Shown here one piece after another: positions 1-6,314 of a stretch of DNA of 9,238 nucleotides. Numbering within the stretch: the stretch's first letter is position 1; every line of letters begins with the position of its first letter. Under the pieces are notes generated by a model. It saw nothing but the letters and a program-made list of their open reading frames with translations. It had not been told where the DNA came from and made no database searches. The DNA is from JBFLYZ01 sp040756415. GTDB lineage: Bacteria; Bacteroidota; Bacteroidia; JADZBD01. A program made the position numbers and the translations under genes. The stretch is from assembly GCA_040756415.1 (NCBI GenBank), contig JBFLYZ010000094.1, positions 1 through 9,238 of the forward strand, given 5' to 3'.

Positions 1-1434
1 AGGGGGGTGGAGTATTTTTTTATTATTATTTATTATATTGGAAATCAATATAGAAGCAACGATCATCTCATCTTCATTTTCAACAACAAGCGTTTCCGGA
101 TCAAAGTATTTTTTCACAAAATGCGTATCGAAGCTGCCGCTGGTAAAGGCGGGATGCTTGAGCACAAATGAGCAGAAAGGCAGGGTGGTCTCCACCCCGG
201 TGATCTCGTAATCCTTTATGGCCCTGAGCATGCGTCCGATCGCTTCATTGCGGTCGCGCCCGTGGGTAATGAGCTTGGCTATCATCGGGTCGTAGTAGAT
301 GGGTATTTCCATTCCTTCCTCAAAACCGTCATCCACGCGCACCCCCGGCCCCTGCGGACGCCTGTAGGTTTCCAGCCGGCCTATATCCGGCAAAAAGCCG
401 TTCGAGGGATCTTCGGCATACACCCTCACCTCTATGGCATGCCCCTGTATCTTCAGGTTCTCCTGGCGCATGCCGAGCTGCTCTCCCCGAGCTATGCGGA
501 TCTGTTCCTTGACCAGGTCAAGGCCGGTGATCAGCTCGGTGACCGGGTGCTCGACCTGCAAACGGGTATTCATTTCAAGGAAATAGAAGTTCATTTGCTC
601 ATCTACCAGGAACTCAACGGTACCTGCACCGACATAGCCGCAGGCCCTGGCCACATCCACCGCACAGGCGCCCATACGGCTGCGCATCTCGGGGCTCAGC
701 ACCGATGAGGGAGCCTCCTCGATCACTTTCTGATGCCTGCGCTGCACCGAGCACTCGCGCTCGAACAGGTGAATGATATTGCCGTGCGTATCGCCCAGCA
801 CCTGCACCTCGATATGGCGCGGGCCGGCCACGTATTTTTCAATAAAAACAGAGCCGTCACCGAAAGCCGACTGGGCCTCGCTTACGGCCAGCTTCATCTG
901 CTCCCCGAACTCCTCCAGCCGCTCTACAATGCGCATTCCCTTGCCCCCTCCGCCCGCGCTGGCCTTGATCAGCAGGGGAAAACCGGTAGCCGCTGCTATG
1001 CGCTTTCCCTCTTCCACGCTTGATATGGCCCCGTCCGACCCGGGCACCATGGGTATGTTATAGCGCTTAGCGGCCGCCTTGGCCGAGAGCTTATCGCCCA
1101 TCATTTCCATCGCCCCGGGCGTAGGGCCAATGAAAATGATGCCCGCCTCATTCACCTTACGGGCAAAATCGGCATTCTCGGAAAGAAAACCGTAGCCCGG
1201 ATGTATTCCATCGGCCTTTACCTGCCTGCATACGGCTATGATCCTGTCCCCGTCAAGATAGGACCTGGAGGAAGGCGGAGGGCCTATGCATACCGCCTCA
1301 TCGGCATAGCGTACAAAAGGCGCGTGGCGATCGGCCTCCGAAAAAACGGCCACCGTCCGTATTCCCATTTCCCTGCAGCTACGCATGATGCGCAGCGCTA
1401 TTTCTCCCCTGTTGGCAACCAGTATCTTTTTCAT
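1..1434 (-). CDS. accC: Biotin carboxylase subunit of acetyl-/acyl-CoA carboxylase (partial, 3' end outside window)
   Basis: The reading frame is open for 478 codons from ATG at 1434 to base 1 with no stop, so the gene continues past the left edge. The start MKKILVANRGEIALRI is the typical opening of the biotin carboxylase N-domain. Further landmarks are ADGIHPGYGFLSEN (76-87), the ATP-grasp lysines K115 and K157, the glycine-rich loop ASAGGGGKGM (158-167), H207 in RHIEVQV, the metal and catalytic segment EMNTRLQVEHPVTE (287-300, with E274, E287, N289 and R291) and R337 in RVYAEDP. All expected catalytic residues are present. The enzyme carboxylates protein-bound biotin with ATP and bicarbonate for malonyl-CoA or another acyl-CoA carboxylation. 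Bacteroidota carry related subunits for acetyl-, propionyl- and methylcrotonyl-CoA, so the substrate is not settled. No biotin-carrier MKM motif appears up to residue 478. GAGG lies 2 nt upstream of the ATG. The last 25 codons are AT-rich, unlike the rest. Confidence 0.95.
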   Translation of the reverse strand, partial: MKKILVANRGEIALRIMRSCREMGIRTVAVFSEADRHAPFVRYADEAVCIGPPPSSRSYLDGDRIIAVCRQVKADGIHPGYGFLSENADFARKVNEAGIIFIGPTPGAMEMMGDKLSAKAAAKRYNIPMVPGSDGAISSVEEGKRIAAATGFPLLIKASAGGGGKGMRIVERLEEFGEQMKLAVSEAQSAFGDGSVFIEKYVAGPRHIEVQVLGDTHGNIIHLFERECSVQRRHQKVIEEAPSSVLSPEMRSRMGACAVDVARACGYVGAGTVEFLVDEQMNFYFLEMNTRLQVEHPVTELITGLDLVKEQIRIARGEQLGMRQENLKIQGHAIEVRVYAEDPSNGFLPDIGRLETYRRPQGPGVRVDDGFEEGMEIPIYYDPMIAKLITHGRDRNEAIGRMLRAIKDYEITGVETTLPFCSFVLKHPAFTSGSFDTHFVKKYFDPETLVVENEDEMIVASILISNIINNNKKILHPP

Positions 1435-1517
1435 AACCTCAAACGTTTTGAACCGCATCCTCCCGGGCCTGGACAGTCCCTGAGCCCGGCCCGGCCGGCC
1501 ATCACTATTTTTTTCAT
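1431..1517 (-). other. Possible upstream ORF overlapping the accC start (28 codons)
   Basis: An ATG at 1517 opens a 28-codon frame beginning MKKIVMAGRAG and ending in TGA at 1433-1431. That stop overlaps the accC ATG as ATGA, the geometry of translational coupling. The frame covers the whole leader hairpin. There is no clear ribosome-binding site before its ATG and the peptide resembles nothing I know, so this may be chance. Confidence 0.15.
1463..1489 (-). promoter_or_regulatory. GC-rich hairpin in the accC leader
   Basis: CCGGGC (1463-1468) pairs with GCCCGG (1484-1489). Inside the loop GGAC and GTCC (1471-1479) can pair again, giving a two-tier stem about 30 nt before the accC start on the minus strand. 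No T-run follows in either direction, so it is not an obvious intrinsic terminator. It may be a leader structure affecting accC mRNA, or simply a product of the CCGG-rich local sequence, which continues as GGCCCGGCCGGCC to base 1500. Confidence 0.3.
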
Positions 1518-1607
1518 TGCGTTCTTATTCGTTATTTAGCATCATGCCTGTGGCTGAAGCATGGGTTCTTTACCCGGATAAAAATATTAAATAATCCTTA
1601 AGCCTTT

Positions 1608-3992
1608 ATGAGAAAAGCAGCCCTGATCCTTTTCCTGCTGGCCTGTTATCAGGCCATGACCGCGCAGCCCCCCGTAAAGCCCGGTGACAAGATCAGCAGC
1701 CGGGATAAAATGACCGCTTCGCTGGAGGACATCCTGCTTATCGAGCTGAACAAGGTACGCAAGGCCCATAACCTGGATACGCTCGAGATCGAAGGGCGGC
1801 TGGATTCGGCCAGCGGCATGCAGGCCGAGTACCAGGCCCAGCACTTCAAGGTGACCACTTCAAACGGTGGCGGAACAGCCGCCCGGATGAAGAAAGTGGG
1901 AGCTACCAAAAACGCGGAAGAGCTGGCCGGGTCGGCACCCACCTATAAGGGTTCATCTCCCATCCCTGCCGCGGAAACGGCCAAGATCCTTATTGAAAAA
2001 TGGATGAAGAGCAAGAACGAGAAGGCCATTATCCTCAACGGCATGTACGTGCTTTCCGGCATATCGGCCCGGGTTGACAAAAACTATAAAAAGGTATATG
2101 TATCGGTGGTGTTCGGCAACCATTACAGCTTCAATACGGGCGCAAAGAAAAAAAAGGAGATCAGGCCCAGCTACAGCACCAAGCAGTTTAAGCTGAAATC
2201 GGCCGATAAGCAGAACTGCAGGAATTGCGATAAGTTCAAGGATTATGAAAAGCTTTACAGCGGCATTTATGTAGAGAACGGCAAGGTGTACCTGAAGTAC
2301 GACAACCTCAAGCAGTTTAAAAAGCTGATGAAACGCTCGAAGGACGGGCTGGCCATCGACATCGTATCGCGCGACCAGTACAGCAAGGAGAGCTATAACA
2401 TCTATGACAACAACCTGGTGAGCAAGGGCATTCTGCTTAAACGGGTCTATGCCCCGGCTATCTATAAAAAGAACCGCATCAAGGGCAAGAAGATCACCGC
2501 GGTGGATATCTGCCTGGGCAGCCTGCCCAAGAACCTGCCATCGCAGTACGAGCTCAACCTGCTGATCATACAGAACAACCGGGTATGCCGGGTGCTGACC
2601 CGCACCTATACCGAGCTGGGCGACCAGGATTCCCAGACCAAGCTGGACATGCTGCTGTGGCCCGACAGCAACGCCTATTTCAAGCCCCAGTTCGAGCCCA
2701 AATCGGAGACCAATATCCTTACGTTCAAAATACCGTTCGAGCGCAATAAGTTCGATTACAAACCGGAGGATATGGAGCCTTTCCTGAAGGCGCTGCAGGA
2801 ACCCGATTTTTTCATCGAAGGGCTGTACATCTACGCTTACTCTTCCATCGAGGGCGATTCAGCGGCCAACGCCAAGCTTCAGAAGAAGCGGGCGGAAAGC
2901 ATCATTGGCGCCCTGCAGAAAATGCAAAAGGGCGAGATCGAGACCACCATCATGACGAACGATAGCTGGGACCTTTTCCTGCTCGATATGGAAGGCACCC
3001 AATGGGAATACCTCACCCAGAAACCGAAAAGAGAGGCCATCAAGGAGATCAACAGCAAAGGGCTTGCCCCGCAGATGGAGGAGTACCTCTCGCAGCAGCG
3101 CTTCGCACAGATCGTGATGGACATCACCTACGATATCTCGGGCGAGAAAGAACAGAAGTTCTGCACCTTCCAGTTCAACAAATCGGTTAAAAAGAACGAC
3201 CTCAAGCAGGCGCTCAAGATCCAGTATTACATTGAAAAGTCGGTCCGCAACAACAAGTATCAGCCTTCCGTACTGAAAGAGATGACCATTCCTTTCGAAA
3301 CCAAGTACTCGCCCCTGCTCATGAACAGGATCGTGTACAGGTATTACTACAACAAGAAGGAGGTAACCCGCGATGATTATACCGACCTGGACTACCTCAG
3401 CAAGCTCGATCCCAAGAACGACTACATCACGTACAACGCTGTTTTCTGCAAAGTGAAAATGGACAGCAATTTTCACGAGAAGGGGGTGATCGATGGGGTA
3501 CAGAAACAGGTGGACGCCCTGTACAAGGGGCAGATCCCCAAAAAGTACGTTGACGCGCTGAACATAGAGCTGCAGTTCCGCATCATGGATGCCTGCGATA
3601 CGCTGGAGGGCGCTGAGCCCATTGTGGCGGCTTGCATAGCCCGGATCAAATCGTTCTACAACCTGAAAGAAGCATCGTGGCAGAACGCGCTCAAACTGGC
3701 CTACCAGGTCATGCAGTTCAAGGATTACCGATTCGCCTGCAGCGTGATGGAGCCTTACCTGCAAAACCCCGCGCTGAAGCTCAGCGAGGACTTTTACTTC
3801 GCCTATATATCGGCCTGCTCGCACGTGCCCGAGAAAGTGGTAAGCCGCAATTTTGCCGCTGCCCTGAGGAAAGCGAAGGAAAAGAACCCCTCTCGCTACT
3901 GCAAGCTGTTCGGGGAGCCTTACCTCTCCTTCCAGGTGCTGGACAACCCGGAGGTAAAGAAGGATTATTTCGGGGCCAATTGCGGGAAGTGA
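1608..3992 (+). CDS. Exported CAP/SCP-like domain protein with central OmpA-like region
   Basis: This is a 794-residue protein with a signal peptide (hydrophobic 4-16, likely cleavage after A19). Residues about 40-175 resemble the CAP/SCP (YkwD-type) fold: LNKVRKAHNLDTL at the start, H79, an AEELAG segment (103-107) where the family has gENla, W132, and YVSVVFG (164-170) as the final strand. The histidine of the usual SPgH motif seems replaced (SKNE, 135-138), so metal binding may be altered. A K/R-rich linker with C204xxC207 follows. Residues about 400-440 (IEGLYIYAYSSIEG, then N421, L424, R428-A429) resemble the OmpA C-terminal peptidoglycan-binding signature, although the usual TD before the glycine is missing. 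The rest (540-794) is helical with C710, C737, C765 and C792 and has no T9SS sorting domain. It is probably periplasmic or envelope-associated. The function is unknown and both domain calls come from motif reading. The ATG gives a clean signal peptide; 173 bp separate it from divergent accC. Confidence 0.85.
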   Translation: MRKAALILFLLACYQAMTAQPPVKPGDKISSRDKMTASLEDILLIELNKVRKAHNLDTLEIEGRLDSASGMQAEYQAQHFKVTTSNGGGTAARMKKVGATKNAEELAGSAPTYKGSSPIPAAETAKILIEKWMKSKNEKAIILNGMYVLSGISARVDKNYKKVYVSVVFGNHYSFNTGAKKKKEIRPSYSTKQFKLKSADKQNCRNCDKFKDYEKLYSGIYVENGKVYLKYDNLKQFKKLMKRSKDGLAIDIVSRDQYSKESYNIYDNNLVSKGILLKRVYAPAIYKKNRIKGKKITAVDICLGSLPKNLPSQYELNLLIIQNNRVCRVLTRTYTELGDQDSQTKLDMLLWPDSNAYFKPQFEPKSETNILTFKIPFERNKFDYKPEDMEPFLKALQEPDFFIEGLYIYAYSSIEGDSAANAKLQKKRAESIIGALQKMQKGEIETTIMTNDSWDLFLLDMEGTQWEYLTQKPKREAIKEINSKGLAPQMEEYLSQQRFAQIVMDITYDISGEKEQKFCTFQFNKSVKKNDLKQALKIQYYIEKSVRNNKYQPSVLKEMTIPFETKYSPLLMNRIVYRYYYNKKEVTRDDYTDLDYLSKLDPKNDYITYNAVFCKVKMDSNFHEKGVIDGVQKQVDALYKGQIPKKYVDALNIELQFRIMDACDTLEGAEPIVAACIARIKSFYNLKEASWQNALKLAYQVMQFKDYRFACSVMEPYLQNPALKLSEDFYFAYISACSHVPEKVVSRNFAAALRKAKEKNPSRYCKLFGEPYLSFQVLDNPEVKKDYFGANCGK

Positions 3993-4011
3993 AAAAACTG
4001 ATTTTTAGTCA

Positions 4012-4019
4012 TACCTTTG
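4012..4019 (+). promoter_or_regulatory. Bacteroidota-type -7 promoter element for the T9SS cargo pair
   Basis: TACCTTTG matches the phylum's TAnnTTTG consensus exactly. It lies 14 nt before the ATG at 4034, so the transcript would have a very short leader. It sits in the only gap (41 bp) between this gene pair and the gene before it. No good TTTG occurs about 19 nt upstream, so the -33 element is weak or absent. Confidence 0.45.
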
Positions 4020-4033
4020 GTTAAACCGCTCAT

Positions 4034-4684
4034 ATGAAGAAAATCTGTATCCTTTTGCTCTTTTTCGCTTGCGCCAGGGCGCAGGGCCAGCAGATCATTT
4101 CCATGCAGATATCGCCCGCCTCTCCCCTTACCAGCGATACGATCTATATCTACGTCAACCTCCAGTTCCCCAATACGGGCTGTGACGGAACGGCCTTTTT
4201 TTCACAGTCGGGGAACACGATCTACGCCAACGCCCTGCATTGCATGGGAGCGGGCATGGCTATCTGCAACGATACGGACACGATCAGGCTCAATCCCCAG
4301 CCACAGGGCAGCTATACCTGTATTTTTACCCTGGATGCCGGGTACGGAACCCCCTTCTGCACCCCCGGCTTCCAGCCTTATGATTACGATACGCTGACCT
4401 TTACCGTTTCGTCTGTAACCGGCCTGCCGCAAACGGATGATGCCCAACCGGCCATTTACCCCCTGCCTGCCGCTGATCAGTTTGTGCTCGACCGCACTCT
4501 TGGGCCAGACGCATCGGCAGAGCTCCGCAACCATGCCGGTCAAAAAGTGAAAGATGTGCCGCTGCAGCCCGGCAGCCGGCATGCCGTATCTGTTGCCGAC
4601 CTTCCCGCGGGCGTTTATTACCTGCATGTAAAAGAGGAGGGGGCCCTGCCGCGCGCGTACCGGGTGATCGTACTGAAAAACTGA
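4034..4684 (+). CDS. Secreted beta-sandwich protein with T9SS type A sorting domain
   Basis: This 216-residue protein starts with a signal peptide (MKKICILLLFFACARAQG, cleavage around residue 17-19). Residues about 20-127 alternate short beta-like strands and contain C50, C70, C78, C96 and C109; DTIYIYVNLQF (35-45) and YDTLTFTVSS (118-127) suggest an Ig-like or jelly-roll fold. Residues about 140-216 are a T9SS type A C-terminal domain: IYPLPAADQFVL (141-152), NHAGQKV (166-172), LPAGVYYLHV (190-199) and a final IVLKN. The usual PNP of the first motif reads PLP here. In this family the domain directs export by T9SS and anchoring or release at the cell surface. The central domain's function is not recognised. 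The stop is 4 bp from the next gene, which is also T9SS cargo. Confidence 0.85.
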   Translation: MKKICILLLFFACARAQGQQIISMQISPASPLTSDTIYIYVNLQFPNTGCDGTAFFSQSGNTIYANALHCMGAGMAICNDTDTIRLNPQPQGSYTCIFTLDAGYGTPFCTPGFQPYDYDTLTFTVSSVTGLPQTDDAQPAIYPLPAADQFVLDRTLGPDASAELRNHAGQKVKDVPLQPGSRHAVSVADLPAGVYYLHVKEEGALPRAYRVIVLKN

Positions 4685-4688
4685 AACC

Positions 4689-5705
4689 ATGAAGAACATA
4701 CTTACAGCCGCCCTCCTGCTTCCCTTTTCGCTCATGGGGCAGGATACCTTTTCCATTTGTGCCGTGGATACGGTCACCGGTGAGGTAGGCAGCGCGGGCG
4801 CCTCCTGCATCGATGCCAGCGCCATCCCGGGCGGGGTGGTCATCATCAGCGATGTGCACAATGGCCGCGGTGTTATACACACCCAATCGTACTGGCTTGC
4901 GGCCAACCAGAACTACGCCAGCAGCCTGATGACCGCGGGCCTTTCACCGCAGCAGATCATCGATTCGCTGGTGGCGAACGATGCCCAGAACAACCCGGCT
5001 ATACGTCAGTACGGGGCGGTCGACCTTTATAACGGCAGCGCGCGCGTAGCCGCATACACCGGTGCCAACTGCTTTAACTACAAGAACCATATCATCGGCC
5101 CCAATTACGCCATACAGGGCAACATCCTGCTGGGACAGCAGATACTCGACTCGATGGAGGCGCGTTTCCTGAACACCCCGGGCGACCTGGCCTGCAAACT
5201 GATGGCTGCCCTGCAGGGCGCCAAGGTGGTGGGCGCTGATACGCGCTGCACGAGCAGCGGAAATTCTTCTTTATCATCTTTCCTTCGCGTAGCCTGTCCC
5301 AATGACCCGCAGGGAACCTATAGCATTGACCTGGTTGTTCCGCAGGGCCCTTCGGGTTTCGAGCCTATCGACTCGCTGCAAACGCTGTTCAACAACATAC
5401 ACAACTGCAGCGTTCCTCTTGTATGCCTCACCTCGGTGAATCAGCCCTCAAGCGATGCGAATGGTTTTTCGGTTTCCATTGTACCCAACCCCAGCAGCGG
5501 GTCGGCCATACTGCAGGTCCAGGGCCAGGGCAGCGGCTTCAGCCTGCTGATCTATAACAACCATGGCCAATTGGTGAGGCAGGAAGACCTGGGCGCGAAA
5601 AAGGAAACGAAGATCAGCAATGCGGAACTGGGGAAGGGCGTTTACTTCTACAAGGTTATATCAGCAGAGGGAGCCTGCGTTTACGGAAAGATCCTGTTCC
5701 TGTAA
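4689..5705 (+). CDS. Secreted DUF1028 (Ntn-hydrolase-like) protein with T9SS sorting domain
   Basis: This is a 338-residue protein. After a signal peptide (1-18, ending MGQ) comes DTFSICAVDTVTGEVGSAGAS (19-39), the DUF1028 opening (family TFSIvArDpetGe.Gva.aS). Other family landmarks are GVIHTQSYWLAANQNYASSLMT (61-82), NDAQNNPAIRQYGAVDL (97-113), YTGANC (123-128), YAIQGNILLG (140-149), LMAALQGAK (171-179) and GADTRCTSSGNSSL (182-195). Pfam groups DUF1028 with Ntn hydrolases. T20, exposed if the leader is trimmed just before it, is a candidate nucleophile by inference. Residues about 262-338 are a T9SS type A domain: VSIVPNPSSGSAIL, IYNNHGQLV (288-296), LGKGVYFYKVIS (314-325) and KILFL. Family members are often cytoplasmic and short, so a T9SS-exported version suggests activity outside the cell. 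It is probably co-transcribed with the preceding gene. The substrate is unknown. Confidence 0.88.
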   Translation: MKNILTAALLLPFSLMGQDTFSICAVDTVTGEVGSAGASCIDASAIPGGVVIISDVHNGRGVIHTQSYWLAANQNYASSLMTAGLSPQQIIDSLVANDAQNNPAIRQYGAVDLYNGSARVAAYTGANCFNYKNHIIGPNYAIQGNILLGQQILDSMEARFLNTPGDLACKLMAALQGAKVVGADTRCTSSGNSSLSSFLRVACPNDPQGTYSIDLVVPQGPSGFEPIDSLQTLFNNIHNCSVPLVCLTSVNQPSSDANGFSVSIVPNPSSGSAILQVQGQGSGFSLLIYNNHGQLVRQEDLGAKKETKISNAELGKGVYFYKVISAEGACVYGKILFL

Positions 5706-5714
5706 GGCTACAGG
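5699..5714. terminator. Hairpin spanning both convergent stop codons
   Basis: CCTGTA (5699-5704) and TACAGG (5709-5714) form a perfect 6-bp stem with a 4-nt loop. The stem and loop contain the TAA of the plus-strand gene (5703-5705) and the TAG of the minus-strand gene (5710-5708), only 2 bp apart. No T-run follows on either side, so it may be only a weak bidirectional terminator or transcript-end stabiliser. Confidence 0.35.
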
Positions 5715-6118
5715 CCGGGAAGCTTATCCTTTGAAAGAGGCTTGTTGATAAAGTGGATGATGGAAGGGTAATTCCGGGCGCGCTCCCTGTCTTTGGCGTT
5801 GATGGAGCTGGTGAGCATCACCACTTTGCAATTTTTTTTCACCTTCTCGTCCAGCTTTTCAAATTCATCCATGAACTGGAAGCCGTCCATAACGGGCATA
5901 TTGATATCCAGGAAGATCAACTGGGGAAGCTCGGCAGGCACATCATCCTGCCCTTTGGCGATCTTATCCAGGAACTGAAGGGCGCCCCGCGGACTGGTTT
6001 GCTCATACACCACGGCAGCAAAGTTGCTGCCCGTAATGGTGGCGCGATTGATGAAGTTATCAATCTCGCTGTCATCAACCAGCAATACGCTCTGGTATTT
6101 ACTTTTGACTACGGCCAT
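5708..6118 (-). CDS. Single-domain response regulator (CheY-like receiver)
   Basis: A receiver domain makes up the whole 136-residue protein (counted from ATG 6118). All phosphotransfer residues are present: acidic pair D15-D16 in LLVDDSEIDNF, phosphoacceptor D71 in LIFLDINMPVMDG, T103 in VVMLTSS, and K126-P127 in FINKPLS. There is no output domain, so it should signal through protein contacts as an intermediate in a two-component phosphorelay. No histidine kinase is visible in the window. An in-frame TTG at 6148 would add ten residues (MSQGKNPQTC). I prefer the ATG because MAVVKSKYQSVLLVDD is a normal receiver start, but an AAGGA 20-25 nt upstream fits neither start well. It is convergent with the DUF1028 gene and 196 nt downstream of the TPR-like gene on the same strand. 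Confidence 0.93.
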   Translation of the reverse strand: MAVVKSKYQSVLLVDDSEIDNFINRATITGSNFAAVVYEQTSPRGALQFLDKIAKGQDDVPAELPQLIFLDINMPVMDGFQFMDEFEKLDEKVKKNCKVVMLTSSINAKDRERARNYPSIIHFINKPLSKDKLPGL

Positions 6119-6180
6119 ACAGGTTTGAGGATTTTTTCCTTGACTCAAGCTGGGAAAAATCGCCTATCGCGCCATTGCCG

Positions 6181-6199
6181 TTCCTGCCTGAGGCAGGAA
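6181..6199. repeat. Perfect short palindrome, terminator or REP-like element
   Basis: TTCCTGCCTGAGGCAGGAA is an 8-bp perfect inverted repeat around a 3-nt TGA loop. It lies between the TPR-like gene (stop at 6315) and the response regulator, both minus strand. Read on the minus strand, a TTTTT run follows about 20 nt later (within 6155-6160), too far for a classic intrinsic terminator. CCTGCC/GGCAGG palindromes occur as dispersed intergenic elements in many environmental Bacteroidota genomes (from memory); only one copy is in this window. Confidence 0.45.
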
Positions 6200-6225
6200 G
6201 AAGTTGCCTTCCGTTAAGATAACTC

Positions 6226-6286
6226 TACGCACTTCACACACCAAGTACGCAGAGTCCACACACCACCTTAACCGCAATGACGCAAT
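6226..6286. repeat. Degenerate ACGCA-type short repeats
   Basis: TACGCACTTCACACACCA (6226-6243) is followed by TACGCAGAGTCCACACACCA (6246-6265), an imperfect direct repeat. ACCGCAATGACGCAATAAGC follows (6271-6290), with further GCAAT spacing. It resembles a worn copy of the ACGCAGAG / ACCGCAAAGACGCAAAG intergenic repeats seen in various environmental bacteria. No gene is seen between 6119 and 6314. Confidence 0.3.
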
Positions 6287-6314
6287 AAGCGCTGAATACT
6301 GTTTAAGAACATTA

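Noticed and set aside
262..1539. Several plus-strand open frames across 262-1539
   Set aside because: Those up to 1434 are antisense to the clear biotin carboxylase frame, which carries all family motifs, and the one at 1201-1539 overlaps it for most of its length.
1579..1586. TAAAAATA, read on the minus strand as a TAnnTTTG-like element for accC
   Set aside because: The last base mismatches and no TTTG lies about 19 nt upstream; the sequence is simply AT-rich.
2859..3824. Long minus-strand open frame of 321 codons
   Set aside because: It lies wholly inside the 794-residue CAP-like gene, in antisense. Its long Leu/Val/Arg-rich sequence is typical of the reverse frame of a GC-rich gene and shows no domain.
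4202..4906. Minus-strand frames of 234 and 161 codons over the T9SS cargo genes
   Set aside because: They overlap two genes with signal peptides and T9SS domains and show no recognisable protein features.
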